Assembly (NCBI RefSeq): GCF_000161455.1
Contig: NZ_CM000745.1
Location: 3,106,240-3,170,239, forward strand
DNA: 64,000 bases
Origin: Bacillus pseudomycoides DSM 12442
GTDB lineage: Bacteria > Bacillota > Bacilli > Bacillales > Bacillaceae_G
Direction of reading: 5' to 3'
This document shows, piece by piece, positions 1 to 9,524 of the stretch. Made by a program: the position numbers and the translations under genes. Numbering within the stretch: the stretch's first letter is position 1; the number at the start of each line of letters is the position of its first letter. The notes under the pieces were generated by a model. That model was not told where the DNA came from. It saw nothing but the letters and a program-made list of their open reading frames with translations, and searched no databases.

Positions 1-15
1 ACAGTGGCTTTTTTA

Positions 16-2415
16 TTAAGAACTTTTTTCTTGTATATCTTTAATCAAAACTTCTCTCGGCTTACTACCTTCATAAGGTCCAACTACACCATTCATCTCC
101 ATCGCATCAATTAAACGCGCCGCACGTGTATATCCCACTCGGAATCTACGTTGTAACATAGAAACAGAAGCCGTCTGCATTTCTACAACAAGCTGAACCG
201 CTTCATCATATAATTCATCTTCTACTTCTTGTCTTGTTTCTGGTACATCCTGTGGAATCATGTCCTCTTGATATTGCGCTTTTTGTTGTCCAACAACATA
301 TTCCACAACTCTTTCCACTTCATCATCTGATAAAAATGCACCTTGTACACGAACTGGTTTCGATGCTCCAATTGGTATGAACAGCATATCCCCTCGTCCT
401 AATAATTTTTCAGCGCCTCCGCCATCAAGAATCGTTCGAGAGTCAGTTTGTGAAGACACAGCAAACGCAATACGTGATGGAATATTTGCTTTGATAACAC
501 CTGTAATAACATCAACAGATGGGCGCTGCGTCGCGATAATTAAATGAATACCAGCAGCACGTGCCATCTGTGCTAGGCGCATAATTGCATCTTCTACATC
601 TGAAGAAGCAACCATCATTAAATCGGCCAACTCGTCCACGATAACAACAATGTATGGAAGTTCAGGCTGTTTTGCTTCTGATTGTTCATTATGATGTCTA
701 ATGTATTCATTATATCCTTCAATGTTACGCGTTCCGCTATGAGCAAATAATTCATAGCGACGCTCCATCTCACTCACAACTTTTTTCAAAGCTTGTGATG
801 CTTTTTTCGGATCCGTTACAACAGGTGTTAATAAGTGCGGAACGCCATTATATACGTTCAACTCTACCATTTTCGGATCAATCATCATTAATTTGACTTC
901 ATGTGGTTTGGCACGCATTAAAATACTAACAATAATACCATTAATACATACACTCTTTCCACTACCAGTCGCTCCAGCTACTAATAGATGGGGCATCTTA
1001 TTTAAACGTGCTAATACTGCTTCACCAGTAATATCACGCCCAAGACCAATTAATAACTTTTCTTCCGGATGATTATTCGCTTTCGAATCAAGTACTTCTC
1101 TAAGCGTTACCATAGAAACCTCTGAATTTGGAACTTCAATCCCTACCGCGGATTTCCCAGGAATAGGGGCCTCAATACGAATATCTTTCGCAGCTAATGC
1201 GAGTGCTAAATCATCACTCAAACTAACAATTTTACTTACCTTTACTCCCATATCAGGATACACTTCATATTTCGTAACTGCAGGTCCTTTATGCACTTTC
1301 GTTACTTTTGCCTTTACACCAAAACTTTGAAAAGTACGTTCCAACTTACGAGCATTTTCATAAATTTTCTCATTTTCATTTGTAACCTGTTTATTTTTTG
1401 GGAACTTCAATATATCGATAGAAGGAAGCTTGTAATCTTTGTTTTCCACATTTGAAAATCGCATTGGAAGAGCTTTTGTTTCTCCTTCCAGAGATTCAAC
1501 AATTTTTTCTCCTCGTTTCTTTTGTGTTCGTTCTTTTGATGCAGATGGAATCTCTTCCTCTGCCATAGAAGGCGGCGCAATCAACTCATTTGCAATCTCA
1601 TCTTCACTTTCCTTATCTTTTTCTTCACTAACTGGATAGTTCTCTGTAAAATTCGAAATAATTGGCGGTCCAATTTCTATCTCTTCTAACGGCTCAGTAA
1701 TTTCTTCTTCGCTATCAAAACGTTCACTACGCGTACGCCTTGTCGTTTTTTTCTTTTCTGTTTGTTCAGCAGTACGTTTCGATCTCCAATCCTTGTAATC
1801 CCCTTGCATCCCCTGAAATTGACTTCTGAGTATTCGTCCAACCGGGGCTAACACTTCCCCAATGTGTTTGTTTGTAATGCAAAGTATACCAAGAATAACA
1901 AGAATGATACCTATAATGTAGGCTCCTACTTCATCAAACAAAAAGTAGCATGTAGCAAACATAAGGGCACCAACCATCCCCCCGCCTAAGTGAACGGACT
2001 CTACTACACCTTTCTTCATCTCATAAAAAAATAAATCTTTTGTACTGACAATCACAGATGTATTTTCTACGGTTCCTTCTTTTGAAAGCAAATTAAATAA
2101 TGTAATATGACTAAACATTACTATTGCTAATACAATTAAATAGACACCGATTAACCGTTTATTTAAAAGGTTTGGCCATGCGCGCTTTATAACAAATGCA
2201 ATCGATAATGCAATCACACCAAGCACACCAATTATGTACCATTCACCAAAGAAAAAGCGAAAGAAGAAAACAAACGATTTCCCTACAATACCTAGCTGTA
2301 AAATTGTAATGATTGAAAGTGCAAAAAGAGTCAATCCGACGATTTCGTAATACAAAGTTGGCTTTATCGTACGTCTTGCTTTTGATTTCGTCCCTCTTTG
2401 CTTTTGTTTTGCCAT
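16..2415 (-). CDS. spoIIIE: DNA translocase FtsK/SpoIIIE
   Basis: Membrane-anchored, ATP-driven DNA pump of 799 residues. The family moves chromosomal DNA through the closing septum, including into the forespore. Hydrophobic segments fill roughly residues 20-200, followed by a charged linker. The motor domain has a Walker A motif GATGSGKS near residue 483 and a DELADLM Walker B near residue 597. A winged-helix domain for sequence-directed loading lies at about residues 730-785. I chose the ATG at 2415 because GGGGTGAAG precedes it; an upstream in-frame ATG would only add 13 unlikely residues. It lies downstream of ylzJ and tepA in the same direction, as in other Bacillus. The name could equally be ftsK. 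Confidence 0.95.
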   Translation of the reverse strand: MAKQKQRGTKSKARRTIKPTLYYEIVGLTLFALSIITILQLGIVGKSFVFFFRFFFGEWYIIGVLGVIALSIAFVIKRAWPNLLNKRLIGVYLIVLAIVMFSHITLFNLLSKEGTVENTSVIVSTKDLFFYEMKKGVVESVHLGGGMVGALMFATCYFLFDEVGAYIIGIILVILGILCITNKHIGEVLAPVGRILRSQFQGMQGDYKDWRSKRTAEQTEKKKTTRRTRSERFDSEEEITEPLEEIEIGPPIISNFTENYPVSEEKDKESEDEIANELIAPPSMAEEEIPSASKERTQKKRGEKIVESLEGETKALPMRFSNVENKDYKLPSIDILKFPKNKQVTNENEKIYENARKLERTFQSFGVKAKVTKVHKGPAVTKYEVYPDMGVKVSKIVSLSDDLALALAAKDIRIEAPIPGKSAVGIEVPNSEVSMVTLREVLDSKANNHPEEKLLIGLGRDITGEAVLARLNKMPHLLVAGATGSGKSVCINGIIVSILMRAKPHEVKLMMIDPKMVELNVYNGVPHLLTPVVTDPKKASQALKKVVSEMERRYELFAHSGTRNIEGYNEYIRHHNEQSEAKQPELPYIVVIVDELADLMMVASSDVEDAIMRLAQMARAAGIHLIIATQRPSVDVITGVIKANIPSRIAFAVSSQTDSRTILDGGGAEKLLGRGDMLFIPIGASKPVRVQGAFLSDDEVERVVEYVVGQQKAQYQEDMIPQDVPETRQEVEDELYDEAVQLVVEMQTASVSMLQRRFRVGYTRAARLIDAMEMNGVVGPYEGSKPREVLIKDIQEKSS

Positions 2416-2553
2416 TTCTTCACCCCAAGTCCAAAAATTAAGTACGACTTTCATTCATTGAAAGTATTCTCTACATGTTGTTCATCACATCTTCTAGATC
2501 TGTTCATTTGACATTTTACACTTCTTGTAAAATGTCAAATAAACAGAAGAAAG

Positions 2554-2600
2554 CAGCCTAATCATGGCTGCTCAACCGTCTTGTTTTTTATATTATACCA
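2554..2600 (-). terminator. Hairpin downstream of ylzJ
   Basis: AGCAGCC and GGCTGCT form a seven-base-pair stem. On the minus strand it is followed by a weak pyrimidine-rich run, so it may partly terminate the tepA-ylzJ transcript before spoIIIE. Confidence 0.45.
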
Positions 2601-2628
2601 TAGCTTCTACACAAAATCCTGCTTTTTG

Positions 2629-2832
2629 CTAAAAGGTTATTTTCTGGCCTGGTTCATACTGTAAGTAGTGGGATGGATTTGTACTTAGCACACGAACAAC
2701 GGAATAATATTGACTACCCTCTTCAGATACAATCATCTCTACTCCATTTACATTCACTATTTTTTGTTGTTCATACTGTGAATAATCAGCCTGATAAACA
2801 AGTTGCTCTGGCATAATTGTATACAAAATCAT
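2629..2832 (-). CDS. ylzJ: YlzJ-like small protein
   Basis: A 67-residue protein starting MILYTIMPEQLVY, the typical start of the YlzJ family found next to tepA in Bacillus. Function unknown. Its ATG overlaps the tepA stop codon by four bases, so the two are translationally coupled. No signal peptide or membrane segment is visible. Confidence 0.85.
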   Translation of the reverse strand: MILYTIMPEQLVYQADYSQYEQQKIVNVNGVEMIVSEEGSQYYSVVRVLSTNPSHYLQYEPGQKITF

Positions 2833-3578
2833 TGCAGCAACTTCCCGTCTTGATTTCCATCTGTTCGCATGTCTATTAATTCATTCAACTTTCGAATCGC
2901 ATCCCCGATACCACCGACATCATCTATAAGGCCATACTTTACTGCATCTATTCCAATTACATTTGTTCCAATATCTCGTGTTAAATTTCCCTTCGCAAAC
3001 ATAAGCTCTTTAAAACGATCTTCCGTCACTTTTGAGTGTTTTGTTACAAATCGAATTACACGTTCTTGCATTTTATCCAAATACTCAAATGTTTGCGGCA
3101 CACCAATAACAAGACCCGTCAGACGAACTGGATGAATCGTCATCGTTGCAGTTTCAGCAATAAACGAATAATCTGTTGACACTGCAATTGGCACACCTAT
3201 CGAGTGCCCTCCACCTAAAACCAAAGATACAGTTGGCTTCGATAATGAAGCTACCATTTCAGAGATTGCCAACCCAGCTTCAACATCACCACCAACAGTA
3301 TTTAGCAATAAAAGTAACCCTTCAATTTTTGGATTTTGCTCAATTGCCACAATTTGTGGAATTACATGTTCATATTTCGTCGTTTTATTTTGCGGTGGAA
3401 GCTGTACATGTCCTTCTACTTGTCCAACAATCGTTAAGCAGTGAATACGCGATTCATTCATTTGTGGAACATTCGTTTGACCAAGTTGTTGGATTTTTTC
3501 TATTACTGACGCCTCTTTTGAATCCTCTTTCGGTTCTGCTTCTTTTTCCTCATTTGTTAAACCATCACGTTCTGTCAT
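2829..3578 (-). CDS. tepA: ClpP-fold translocation-enhancing protease TepA
   Basis: A 249-residue ClpP/crotonase-fold serine protease. A serine in GGGHSIGVPIAV and a histidine in MTIHPVRLTG sit where ClpP has its catalytic Ser and His. The first 60 residues are a charged extension. B. subtilis TepA is thought to help protein secretion and possibly spore proteins. The ATG at 3578 is preceded by AAAGGGGATG; an in-frame start nine codons upstream is less likely. It is coupled to ylzJ downstream and separated from rnjB upstream by a terminator. Confidence 0.9.
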   Translation of the reverse strand: MTERDGLTNEEKEAEPKEDSKEASVIEKIQQLGQTNVPQMNESRIHCLTIVGQVEGHVQLPPQNKTTKYEHVIPQIVAIEQNPKIEGLLLLLNTVGGDVEAGLAISEMVASLSKPTVSLVLGGGHSIGVPIAVSTDYSFIAETATMTIHPVRLTGLVIGVPQTFEYLDKMQERVIRFVTKHSKVTEDRFKELMFAKGNLTRDIGTNVIGIDAVKYGLIDDVGGIGDAIRKLNELIDMRTDGNQDGKLLQ

Positions 3579-3653
3579 GTCGCATCCCCTTTCACTCTTA
3601 TACAACTATTATTTCTTAAGTTGTAAATTTCATGCGATAGGGATAAAAAAGAA

Positions 3654-3677
3654 AAAACCACCGATAAAGGTGGTTTT
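3654..3677 (-). terminator. Rho-independent terminator of rnjB
   Basis: AAAACCACC pairs with GGTGGTTTT around a six-base loop, and on the minus strand a T-rich run follows. It lies three bases past the rnjB stop codon. Confidence 0.85.
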
Positions 3678-3679
3678 TC

Positions 3680-5350
3680 TTATACTTCCATGATAATTGG
3701 TAAAATCATCGGTTTTCTCTTCGTTTCCTCATACAGAAACTGTCCTAATAATTCACGAATATTTTGTTTTAGCATGGACCATTCAATAGAATACTCTTTA
3801 ATGGACTGTTCAACAATTGTACGTACAATATCTGTAGACCTTTCGATTAACGCTTCAGATTCACGAACATACACAAAACCACGCGAAATAATTTCTGGTC
3901 CAGAGATGATCTTTTTCTCATCTTTTCCAAGCGTTACAACAACGACTAAAATTCCGTCTTGTGATAACATCTTACGATCACGCAAGACAATATTTCCGAC
4001 ATCGCCTACACCTAATCCATCAATAAGAACATTACCCGCTTGTACCTTACCAGCTTGCTTTGCCTCTTCGCCCTCAAAAGCAATTACATCGCCCTTTTCT
4101 ACAATAAAAATGTTTTCTTTCAAGACACCAACATCTTCCGCCAAATACGCATGTGCTTTTTGCATACGAAATTCGCCGTGTACGGGTATAAAATATTTCG
4201 GTTTCATTAAATTCAGCATCAATTTCAATTCTTCTTGACTACCATGACCCGAAACATGAACTTTTCTTTCTCCATAATAAACAACTTCTGCACCAGCCCT
4301 AAATAATAAATCAATAATTTTAGATACTGATATTTCATTTCCCGGAATTGGAGAAGCTGCAATGATAACTGTGTCTCCTTTACGGATTGAAATTTGTTTA
4401 TGAGCTTGCTTTGCCATTCTTGAAAGAGCTGCCATCGGTTCCCCTTGACTACCAGTTGTTAAAATCGCTACCTTCTTCTCCGGGAAATTATCTACCTCTT
4501 GCAATGAAATAACCATACCATCTGGAACGTCTAAATATCCAAGACGCCTTGCAATATCTACCACTTTTACCATACTACGACCTACAACGGCCACTTTACG
4601 GCCTGTTTCAGCAGCTGCATCAAATACTTGTTGAATACGATGTACATTAGATGCGAAAGAAGCAACGATGATACGTCCTTCTGCATTATAAAATACTTTT
4701 GAAATTTCTATACCAACTTCTTTTTCAGACCCCGTGTAACCAGGACGTTCAGCATTTGTACTATCTGATAACAGACAAAGAACGCCTTCATTTCCAATTT
4801 GCGCCATCTTTCCAAGGTCTGCCCCACTGTTGCCAATTGGTGTTTGGTCAAATTTAAAATCTCCTGTATATACAATGGCTCCTTGTGATGTATGGAAGCA
4901 CACACCAACAGAATCTGGGATACTGTGTGTTGTTCCAAAGAATGAAACCGTTGTCGTATTAAATTCTACAGCCGAATTCGAATCAATTGTTTTTAAGTCT
5001 ACACGGCCTAGCATCCCCGCTTCACCGAGTTTTTCTTGTATAAGACCTACCGTTAACTTCGTTGCATACACCGGGATGGAAAGTTTGCGCAGCACATAAA
5101 CAATTCCACCAATATGATCTTCATGACCATGTGTAATAAATAAACCTTTTACTCGCTCTTGATTTTCTACTAAATATGTAATGTCAGGGATAACAATATC
5201 AATTCCAAACATTTCGTCTCCCGGGAACATCAATCCTGCATCCACAATAAAAATTTCGGAATCAATTTCCACACAATACATATTTTTCCCGATTTCACCT
5301 ACTCCACCAAGAGCAAATACCTTTACAGAATCAATCTCTTTTCTCTTCAT
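3680..5350 (-). CDS. rnjB: Ribonuclease J (RNase J2-type, RnjB)
   Basis: A metallo-beta-lactamase/beta-CASP nuclease of 556 residues that takes part in mRNA decay and RNA maturation. The metal site HGHEDHIGG is near residue 76, and GRSMVKV and SGHGSQEEL in the beta-CASP region are recognisable. The start at 5350 (MKRKEID) gives the usual family length; the open frame extends 32 codons further upstream without homology or a good ribosome site. Position next to tepA and dapA matches B. subtilis rnjB (ymfA) rather than rnjA. Confidence 0.92.
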   Translation of the reverse strand: MKRKEIDSVKVFALGGVGEIGKNMYCVEIDSEIFIVDAGLMFPGDEMFGIDIVIPDITYLVENQERVKGLFITHGHEDHIGGIVYVLRKLSIPVYATKLTVGLIQEKLGEAGMLGRVDLKTIDSNSAVEFNTTTVSFFGTTHSIPDSVGVCFHTSQGAIVYTGDFKFDQTPIGNSGADLGKMAQIGNEGVLCLLSDSTNAERPGYTGSEKEVGIEISKVFYNAEGRIIVASFASNVHRIQQVFDAAAETGRKVAVVGRSMVKVVDIARRLGYLDVPDGMVISLQEVDNFPEKKVAILTTGSQGEPMAALSRMAKQAHKQISIRKGDTVIIAASPIPGNEISVSKIIDLLFRAGAEVVYYGERKVHVSGHGSQEELKLMLNLMKPKYFIPVHGEFRMQKAHAYLAEDVGVLKENIFIVEKGDVIAFEGEEAKQAGKVQAGNVLIDGLGVGDVGNIVLRDRKMLSQDGILVVVVTLGKDEKKIISGPEIISRGFVYVRESEALIERSTDIVRTIVEQSIKEYSIEWSMLKQNIRELLGQFLYEETKRKPMILPIIMEV

Positions 5351-5446
5351 GTTGTTGCCTGGTTTAAAAATCTTACAAACACTGATTTCACTAAAATCGT
5401 AGAGACACCAGGGAAGCTCTACAATCACCATATATTCACCGTCCAA

Positions 5447-5758
5447 GACGAATGTCCTTACCGTTATGCGATATCATGTTCTTGTTCGTTTTTTAAACCA
5501 GGTTTCACCTCTCTTTCATTATATAAATCAAATATCTTATGCGATATGATATAAAAATTCCGTTAAACCATAATTTTTTCCAATTTTGCTAAGCATACCC
5601 GTACTAAGCTACTTAGCCATATTATAACTGATACCAGAAATAGAACACAAGTTAATTTACGAGAAAGAGAAGAGAAGCATAGAAATTTTATATAAATTGA
5701 ACTACCCCCACCTTCATTTCGTTTAGAGGAGGGGGTCTTCTCGGTTAAAATGATAAAT
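5447..5758. other. Intergenic stretch with a hairpin
   Basis: This gap between rnjB and dapA holds no credible gene. At 5704-5736 ACCCCC pairs with GGGGGT, with an inner CCT/AGG, forming a strong hairpin followed by TCTTC. It could be a terminator reading rightward or a small repeat. The rnjB promoter must also lie here. Confidence 0.4.
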
Positions 5759-5792
5759 AAAAAATGGCCTAGTTTTTACTAAGCCATTTTTT
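5759..5792 (-). terminator. Rho-independent terminator of dapA
   Basis: AAAAAATGGC and GCCATTTTTT form an A/T-flanked hairpin three bases after the dapA stop. The flanking runs would allow termination in both directions. Confidence 0.85.
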
Positions 5793-5794
5793 AT

Positions 5795-6673
5795 TTAGCG
5801 AGGAATCGATTGGATTACTTCTTGTAATGTTAATCGTTCTTCTTCTGTTAATGGAAGAAGTGGAAGACGTACAGATCCTACGTCTAATCCAACCATTTGT
5901 AACGCTGTTTTGACTGGAGTTGGGCTCGGCGCCATAAATAATGCATTTGTCACTTTGACAAGTAACTGATGCAATTTCTGTGCTTTTTTGAAATCTCCTG
6001 CTTGGAATGCCGCAATCATTTCTTGCATTTCATTTCCAATCACATGAGATGCAACAGAAATAATACCTTTAGCTCCAACTGCCATAGCTGGTAACGTTAA
6101 ACCATCATCACCGCTGTATACAGCAAAGTCGTCCGCTGTTTTTTCAATAATTTCTGTCATTGTTAATACATCGCCGCCAGCATCTTTAATTGCAACAATG
6201 TTTTGTATTTCTGATAAACGAACAACTGTATCAACGGAGATTTGTACAATAGATCGTCCTGGAACATTATATAGCATAACCGGAAGTTCTGTACTTTCAG
6301 CAATTGTTTTAAAATGCTGATACATGCCTTCTTGACTCGGTTTATTATAATACGGCGCCACTAACATAATTGCATCGACACCAACTTCTGTAGCTTTCTT
6401 CGTTAATTCGATAGAAGCATGTGTATTATTACTACCTGTTCCAGCGATTACGGGCACCCTTTTATCGACAACAGATACAACATGGCGATATAACGCTACT
6501 TTTTCTTCTGATGACAATGTAGGAGACTCTCCGGTTGTTCCTCCTACCACGATTGCTGTTGTACCGTTATCAATTAAATAATTTACCAATTTAGTTGTCT
6601 TTGCAAAATCGACGTTTCCATTTTTATCAAACGGTGTTACCATCGCTGTCGCAATTGTCCCAAAATCTATCAT
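5795..6673 (-). CDS. dapA: 4-hydroxy-tetrahydrodipicolinate synthase
   Basis: Condenses pyruvate with aspartate semialdehyde, the first step toward diaminopimelate, lysine and dipicolinic acid. It has 292 residues and a TIM-barrel fold. The Schiff-base lysine is in NIVAIKDAGGD near residue 163, the catalytic tyrosine in LYNVPGRS near residue 135, and GGTTGES is near residue 44. It is last in the asd-dapG-dapA unit, 11 bases after dapG. It supplies the substrate that DPA synthase (the interrupted spoVFA/spoVFB) uses during sporulation. Confidence 0.96.
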   Translation of the reverse strand: MIDFGTIATAMVTPFDKNGNVDFAKTTKLVNYLIDNGTTAIVVGGTTGESPTLSSEEKVALYRHVVSVVDKRVPVIAGTGSNNTHASIELTKKATEVGVDAIMLVAPYYNKPSQEGMYQHFKTIAESTELPVMLYNVPGRSIVQISVDTVVRLSEIQNIVAIKDAGGDVLTMTEIIEKTADDFAVYSGDDGLTLPAMAVGAKGIISVASHVIGNEMQEMIAAFQAGDFKKAQKLHQLLVKVTNALFMAPSPTPVKTALQMVGLDVGSVRLPLLPLTEEERLTLQEVIQSIPR

Positions 6674-6684
6674 GGTCTCACTCC

Positions 6685-7917
6685 TTATTGTTCCAGTTGC
6701 TTTTCTTTTGAAAGCTCAAACGCACTATGCAATGCATTCACAGCTTCCACTAAATCTACTTCTTTTACAAGCACCCAAATAGTCGTATGACTATCTGCCG
6801 ATTGTAAAATTTGAACACCTTTTTCTGCCAATGCTGTGACAATTTTCGCAGTAACCCCTGGAATACCTGCCATTCCAGCTCCTACAATAGATACTTTTGC
6901 ACAGTGCTCCGTCACGATCGGATCATATCCAAGCTTATGAAGAACTTCAACAGCACGACTTGATACATTATCATTTACTGTATAAGCCACACCTGTAGGC
7001 GAAATGTTAATTAAGTCTACACTAATTCCTTCATTTGCCATCTCTTTAAAAACATGCTTTTGTAAATCATACGATCCGTCTTTTGCAAGCACTTTAATTT
7101 GCGTCACGTTTGATACGTGAGCGATACCTGTAACAGGTCGTTCTTCTACGTCACGGCCTTTTGTAGCACCATCATATGCAGCAATAAGTGTCCCTTCACT
7201 ATCAGAGTACGTGGAGCGCACACGAAGTGGTACTTTTGCATGCATTGCAATTTCAACGGCGCGCGGATGAACAACTTTTGCACCTTGATAAGCCATGTTG
7301 CAAATTTCATTATATGTTACGTTTTGAAGATGACGCGCATCCTTTACAATCCTTGGATCAGCAGTCATCACACCTTCTACATCAGTAAAAATATCGATAT
7401 ATTCAGCTTGAAGCGCAACACCTAGTGCTGAAGCTGAAGTATCACTACCTCCGCGTCCAAGTGTTGTCGTATCGCCTTCTTTAGTTCGCCCTTGGAATCC
7501 AGTAACAACAACAGCATCTACGTTTTGTAACTCTCCATGTATACGATCACAATTCATTTCAATAATCTTTGCATTCGTAAAATCATCATTTGTTACAAAA
7601 CCAGCTTGTGCACCATTTAGTGCTGCTGCTTTCACACCATTTTCATTTAGCATATTTGAAAAGACGATTGCCGAGATTAATTCTCCGCATGATAATAATA
7701 AATCTTGCTCACGTTTTGAAATGCTAGATTCCTGTTGATTTACAAGACTTAATAATGTATCCGTTGCATATGGTTCACCTTTACGTCCCATAGCTGATAC
7801 AACCGTAACTACTTTATAACCAGCATCTAATGCTTTTTTAATATGGTGAAGCGCATGCTTACGTCCGTTTTCATCACGTACCGATGTACCACCAAATTTT
7901 TGAACAATAATTTTCAT
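6685..7917 (-). CDS. dapG: Aspartate kinase I (diaminopimelate-type)
   Basis: Phosphorylates aspartate, the entry to the lysine/threonine/methionine and DAP pathways. It has 410 residues, starting MKIIVQKFGGTSV with the amino-acid-kinase motif, and two ACT regulatory domains in the last third (VSIVGAGMAG is in the second). The start at 7917 follows AGAAGGTG with good spacing. It lies between asd and dapA, the context of B. subtilis dapG. No lysine riboswitch is visible upstream, as expected for the dapG isozyme. Confidence 0.94.
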   Translation of the reverse strand: MKIIVQKFGGTSVRDENGRKHALHHIKKALDAGYKVVTVVSAMGRKGEPYATDTLLSLVNQQESSISKREQDLLLSCGELISAIVFSNMLNENGVKAAALNGAQAGFVTNDDFTNAKIIEMNCDRIHGELQNVDAVVVTGFQGRTKEGDTTTLGRGGSDTSASALGVALQAEYIDIFTDVEGVMTADPRIVKDARHLQNVTYNEICNMAYQGAKVVHPRAVEIAMHAKVPLRVRSTYSDSEGTLIAAYDGATKGRDVEERPVTGIAHVSNVTQIKVLAKDGSYDLQKHVFKEMANEGISVDLINISPTGVAYTVNDNVSSRAVEVLHKLGYDPIVTEHCAKVSIVGAGMAGIPGVTAKIVTALAEKGVQILQSADSHTTIWVLVKEVDLVEAVNALHSAFELSKEKQLEQ

Positions 7918-7940
7918 TTTTTGCACCTTCTCTTAGCCGT

Positions 7941-8987
7941 TTACACTAATTGTAATTTTACTAATCGTTCTGCAATTTGAACAGAGTTCCATGCAGCACC
8001 TTTTAATAAGTTATCAGATACGACCCAAAGATGGAATCCTTTTTCATTATTTAAATCTTTACGAATACGCCCAACAAATACTTCATTTTTCCCTACCGCA
8101 GTAGATGGCATTGGATATAATTGTTCTGCTGGATCATCTTGCAGTACAATTCCTTCCGCATCCGCAAGCAAGTTTTTCAGTTCTTCTACAGTTACGCCTT
8201 CTTTTTCCACTTCAATGTAAACGGACTCAGAATGACCTGATACAACTGGCAAACGTACACATGTCGCTGCTACTTCTAACTCGGGCATATGCATAATTTT
8301 TTTCGTTTCATTAATCATTTTCATTTCTTCAAATGTAAATCCATTATCTTGAAACTTATCAATTTGTGGAATGGCATTAAAAGCAATTTGGAAATGTTTT
8401 TTGTCACCTGATACAGGTAAAACATTTGCTTTTACTTCTTCTCCATTTAAGATTGCTTGTGATTGTTCATGAAGCTCTTCAATTGCAGCAGCACCTGCAC
8501 CTGACACCGCTTGATATGTGGAAACGATTACTCGTTTTAAACCAAACTGCTGACGAATTGGTTCAAGAGCAACTACCATTTGAATTGTAGAACAGTTTGG
8601 ATTTGCAATGATACCACTATGTTCTTTTAAGTCATTTTCATTCACTTCAGGTACAACAAGTGGTACATTTTCTGTCATACGGAATGCACTTGTATTATCA
8701 ACAACAATTGCACCACGTTTTGCTGCTTCTGGTGCTAGTTGTTTCGATACAGATCCACCTGCACTAAAGAGTGCAATATCGACTCCTTCAAAGCTTTCAG
8801 GAGTTGCTTCTTGTACTGTGAATTCTTCTCCTTTAAATACAAGCTTCTTGCCTGCAGAACGTTTAGATGAAAGTAACGTTAACTTCCCAATTGGAAATTC
8901 TCGTTTCTCTAAAGTATTTAACATTTGTTCACCAACTGCGCCGGTTGCTCCAACTACAGCGACATGAAAAGATTTTTCCTTTTCCAT
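7941..8987 (-). CDS. asd: Aspartate-semialdehyde dehydrogenase
   Basis: Reduces aspartyl phosphate to aspartate semialdehyde with NADPH. It has 348 residues, a Rossmann motif VVGATGAVGEQM at the start, and the catalytic cysteine in IANPNCSTIQM near residue 130. The ATG at 8987 follows AAAGGGG. In Bacillus it is co-oriented with spoVFA-spoVFB; here the prophage cuts that transcript, so asd depends on a promoter downstream of the insertion or in the 3' remnant of spoVFB. Confidence 0.96.
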   Translation of the reverse strand: MEKEKSFHVAVVGATGAVGEQMLNTLEKREFPIGKLTLLSSKRSAGKKLVFKGEEFTVQEATPESFEGVDIALFSAGGSVSKQLAPEAAKRGAIVVDNTSAFRMTENVPLVVPEVNENDLKEHSGIIANPNCSTIQMVVALEPIRQQFGLKRVIVSTYQAVSGAGAAAIEELHEQSQAILNGEEVKANVLPVSGDKKHFQIAFNAIPQIDKFQDNGFTFEEMKMINETKKIMHMPELEVAATCVRLPVVSGHSESVYIEVEKEGVTVEELKNLLADAEGIVLQDDPAEQLYPMPSTAVGKNEVFVGRIRKDLNNEKGFHLWVVSDNLLKGAAWNSVQIAERLVKLQLV

Positions 8988-9028
8988 CACTATGCCCCTT
9001 TCTAGATACCAATCCTTCTATACTTAGA

Positions 9029-9059
9029 ATTAGAAGGAGTATAGAGTACTCCTTCTAAT
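9029..9059. repeat. Perfect 13-bp inverted repeat upstream of asd
   Basis: ATTAGAAGGAGTA and TACTCCTTCTAAT flank a five-base loop. A second CCTTCTA at 9013-9020 could compete for the TAGAAGG arm, so alternative hairpins are possible in the leader between spoVFB and asd. There is no clear T run, so it may be an attenuator-like or processing structure rather than a terminator. Confidence 0.6.
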
Positions 9060-9136
9060 CTTAATAACATTAATTTTATCATATTCTGCGATAAGAATGA
9101 TGGTTTCGTAAAAAATTGTCTGTTTTTTTTCGTTTT

Positions 9137-9326
9137 TTAATTCATATATCTGAATTTTTCTACAACAACTGGCTGTAATTGCTTCCCTTCTATTGCTTCT
9201 ATAATTGTATCTTCAAGAAGTTCCATACGAGCTACCATTGAATTTGGTTTTTTTTCTGGTGCATCTTGCCCAAATGGCACAAAATAAATATGTTTTGTCG
9301 CCATTAAACGCATAAGGTTTACACCA
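9137..9326 (-). pseudogene. spoVFB: spoVFB (dpaB) 3' fragment, cut off by the prophage
   Basis: Read on the minus strand from the 12-bp core, this encodes VNLMRLMATKHIYFVPFGQD and continues to EKFRYMN and a TAA at 9137-9139. It is the C-terminal third of dipicolinate synthase subunit B, including the conserved FGQDAPEKKPNS segment. It has no start codon of its own. Joined in frame to the 5' fragment at 36222-36643, it gives a 199-residue protein, the normal length. It lies just upstream of asd, where spoVFB belongs. Confidence 0.93.
9315..9326. repeat. attL core, AGGTTTACACCA
   Basis: The 12 bases are identical to 36222-36233 and identity stops immediately on both sides. On the minus strand the core covers spoVFB codons 138-141 (Gly-Val-Asn-Leu). 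It marks the left crossover site of the serine recombinase. Confidence 0.88.
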
Positions 9327-9328
9327 AC

Positions 9329-9448
9329 ATGATTACAACAAAAATATTTACTTTTTCAATTTCTTCTATTATATATAAACATGATGAGGAATTAAAAGAG
9401 AAACATACACAAGTGATTGATTTACTTGGACGAGCTAAAAACCTCTAA
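9329..9448 (+). CDS. Small protein at the left prophage end, possible toxin-cassette remnant
   Basis: A 39-codon frame, MITTKIFTFS...LLGRAKNL, whose ATG lies two bases inside the attachment core. The hydrophilic tail is charged and helical-looking. It precedes the LXG fragment, where small helper genes of type VII-secreted LXG toxins usually lie, so it may be the tail end of such a helper. No ribosome site is visible, because the attachment core is directly upstream. Function not recognised. Confidence 0.3.
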   Translation: MITTKIFTFSISSIIYKHDEELKEKHTQVIDLLGRAKNL

Positions 9449-9482
9449 AGTAATGTTATAAGAATGTAACATTTACATTTAT

Positions 9483-9516
9483 CTCCTTAAATTGGTATTA
9501 TTCACTTATTAAGGAG
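9483..9516 (+). promoter_or_regulatory. Inverted repeat covering the ribosome site of the LXG fragment
   Basis: CTCCTTAA at 9483-9490 can pair with TTAAGGAG at 9509-9516, which contains the Shine-Dalgarno sequence of the TTG start at 9525. In mRNA this would hide the ribosome site. Confidence 0.4.
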
Positions 9517-9524
9517 GGAGATTT

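Noticed and set aside
7918..7940. Lysine riboswitch before the aspartate kinase
   Set aside because: Only 23 bases lie between asd and dapG, so there is no room. The riboswitch belongs to the lysC isozyme.
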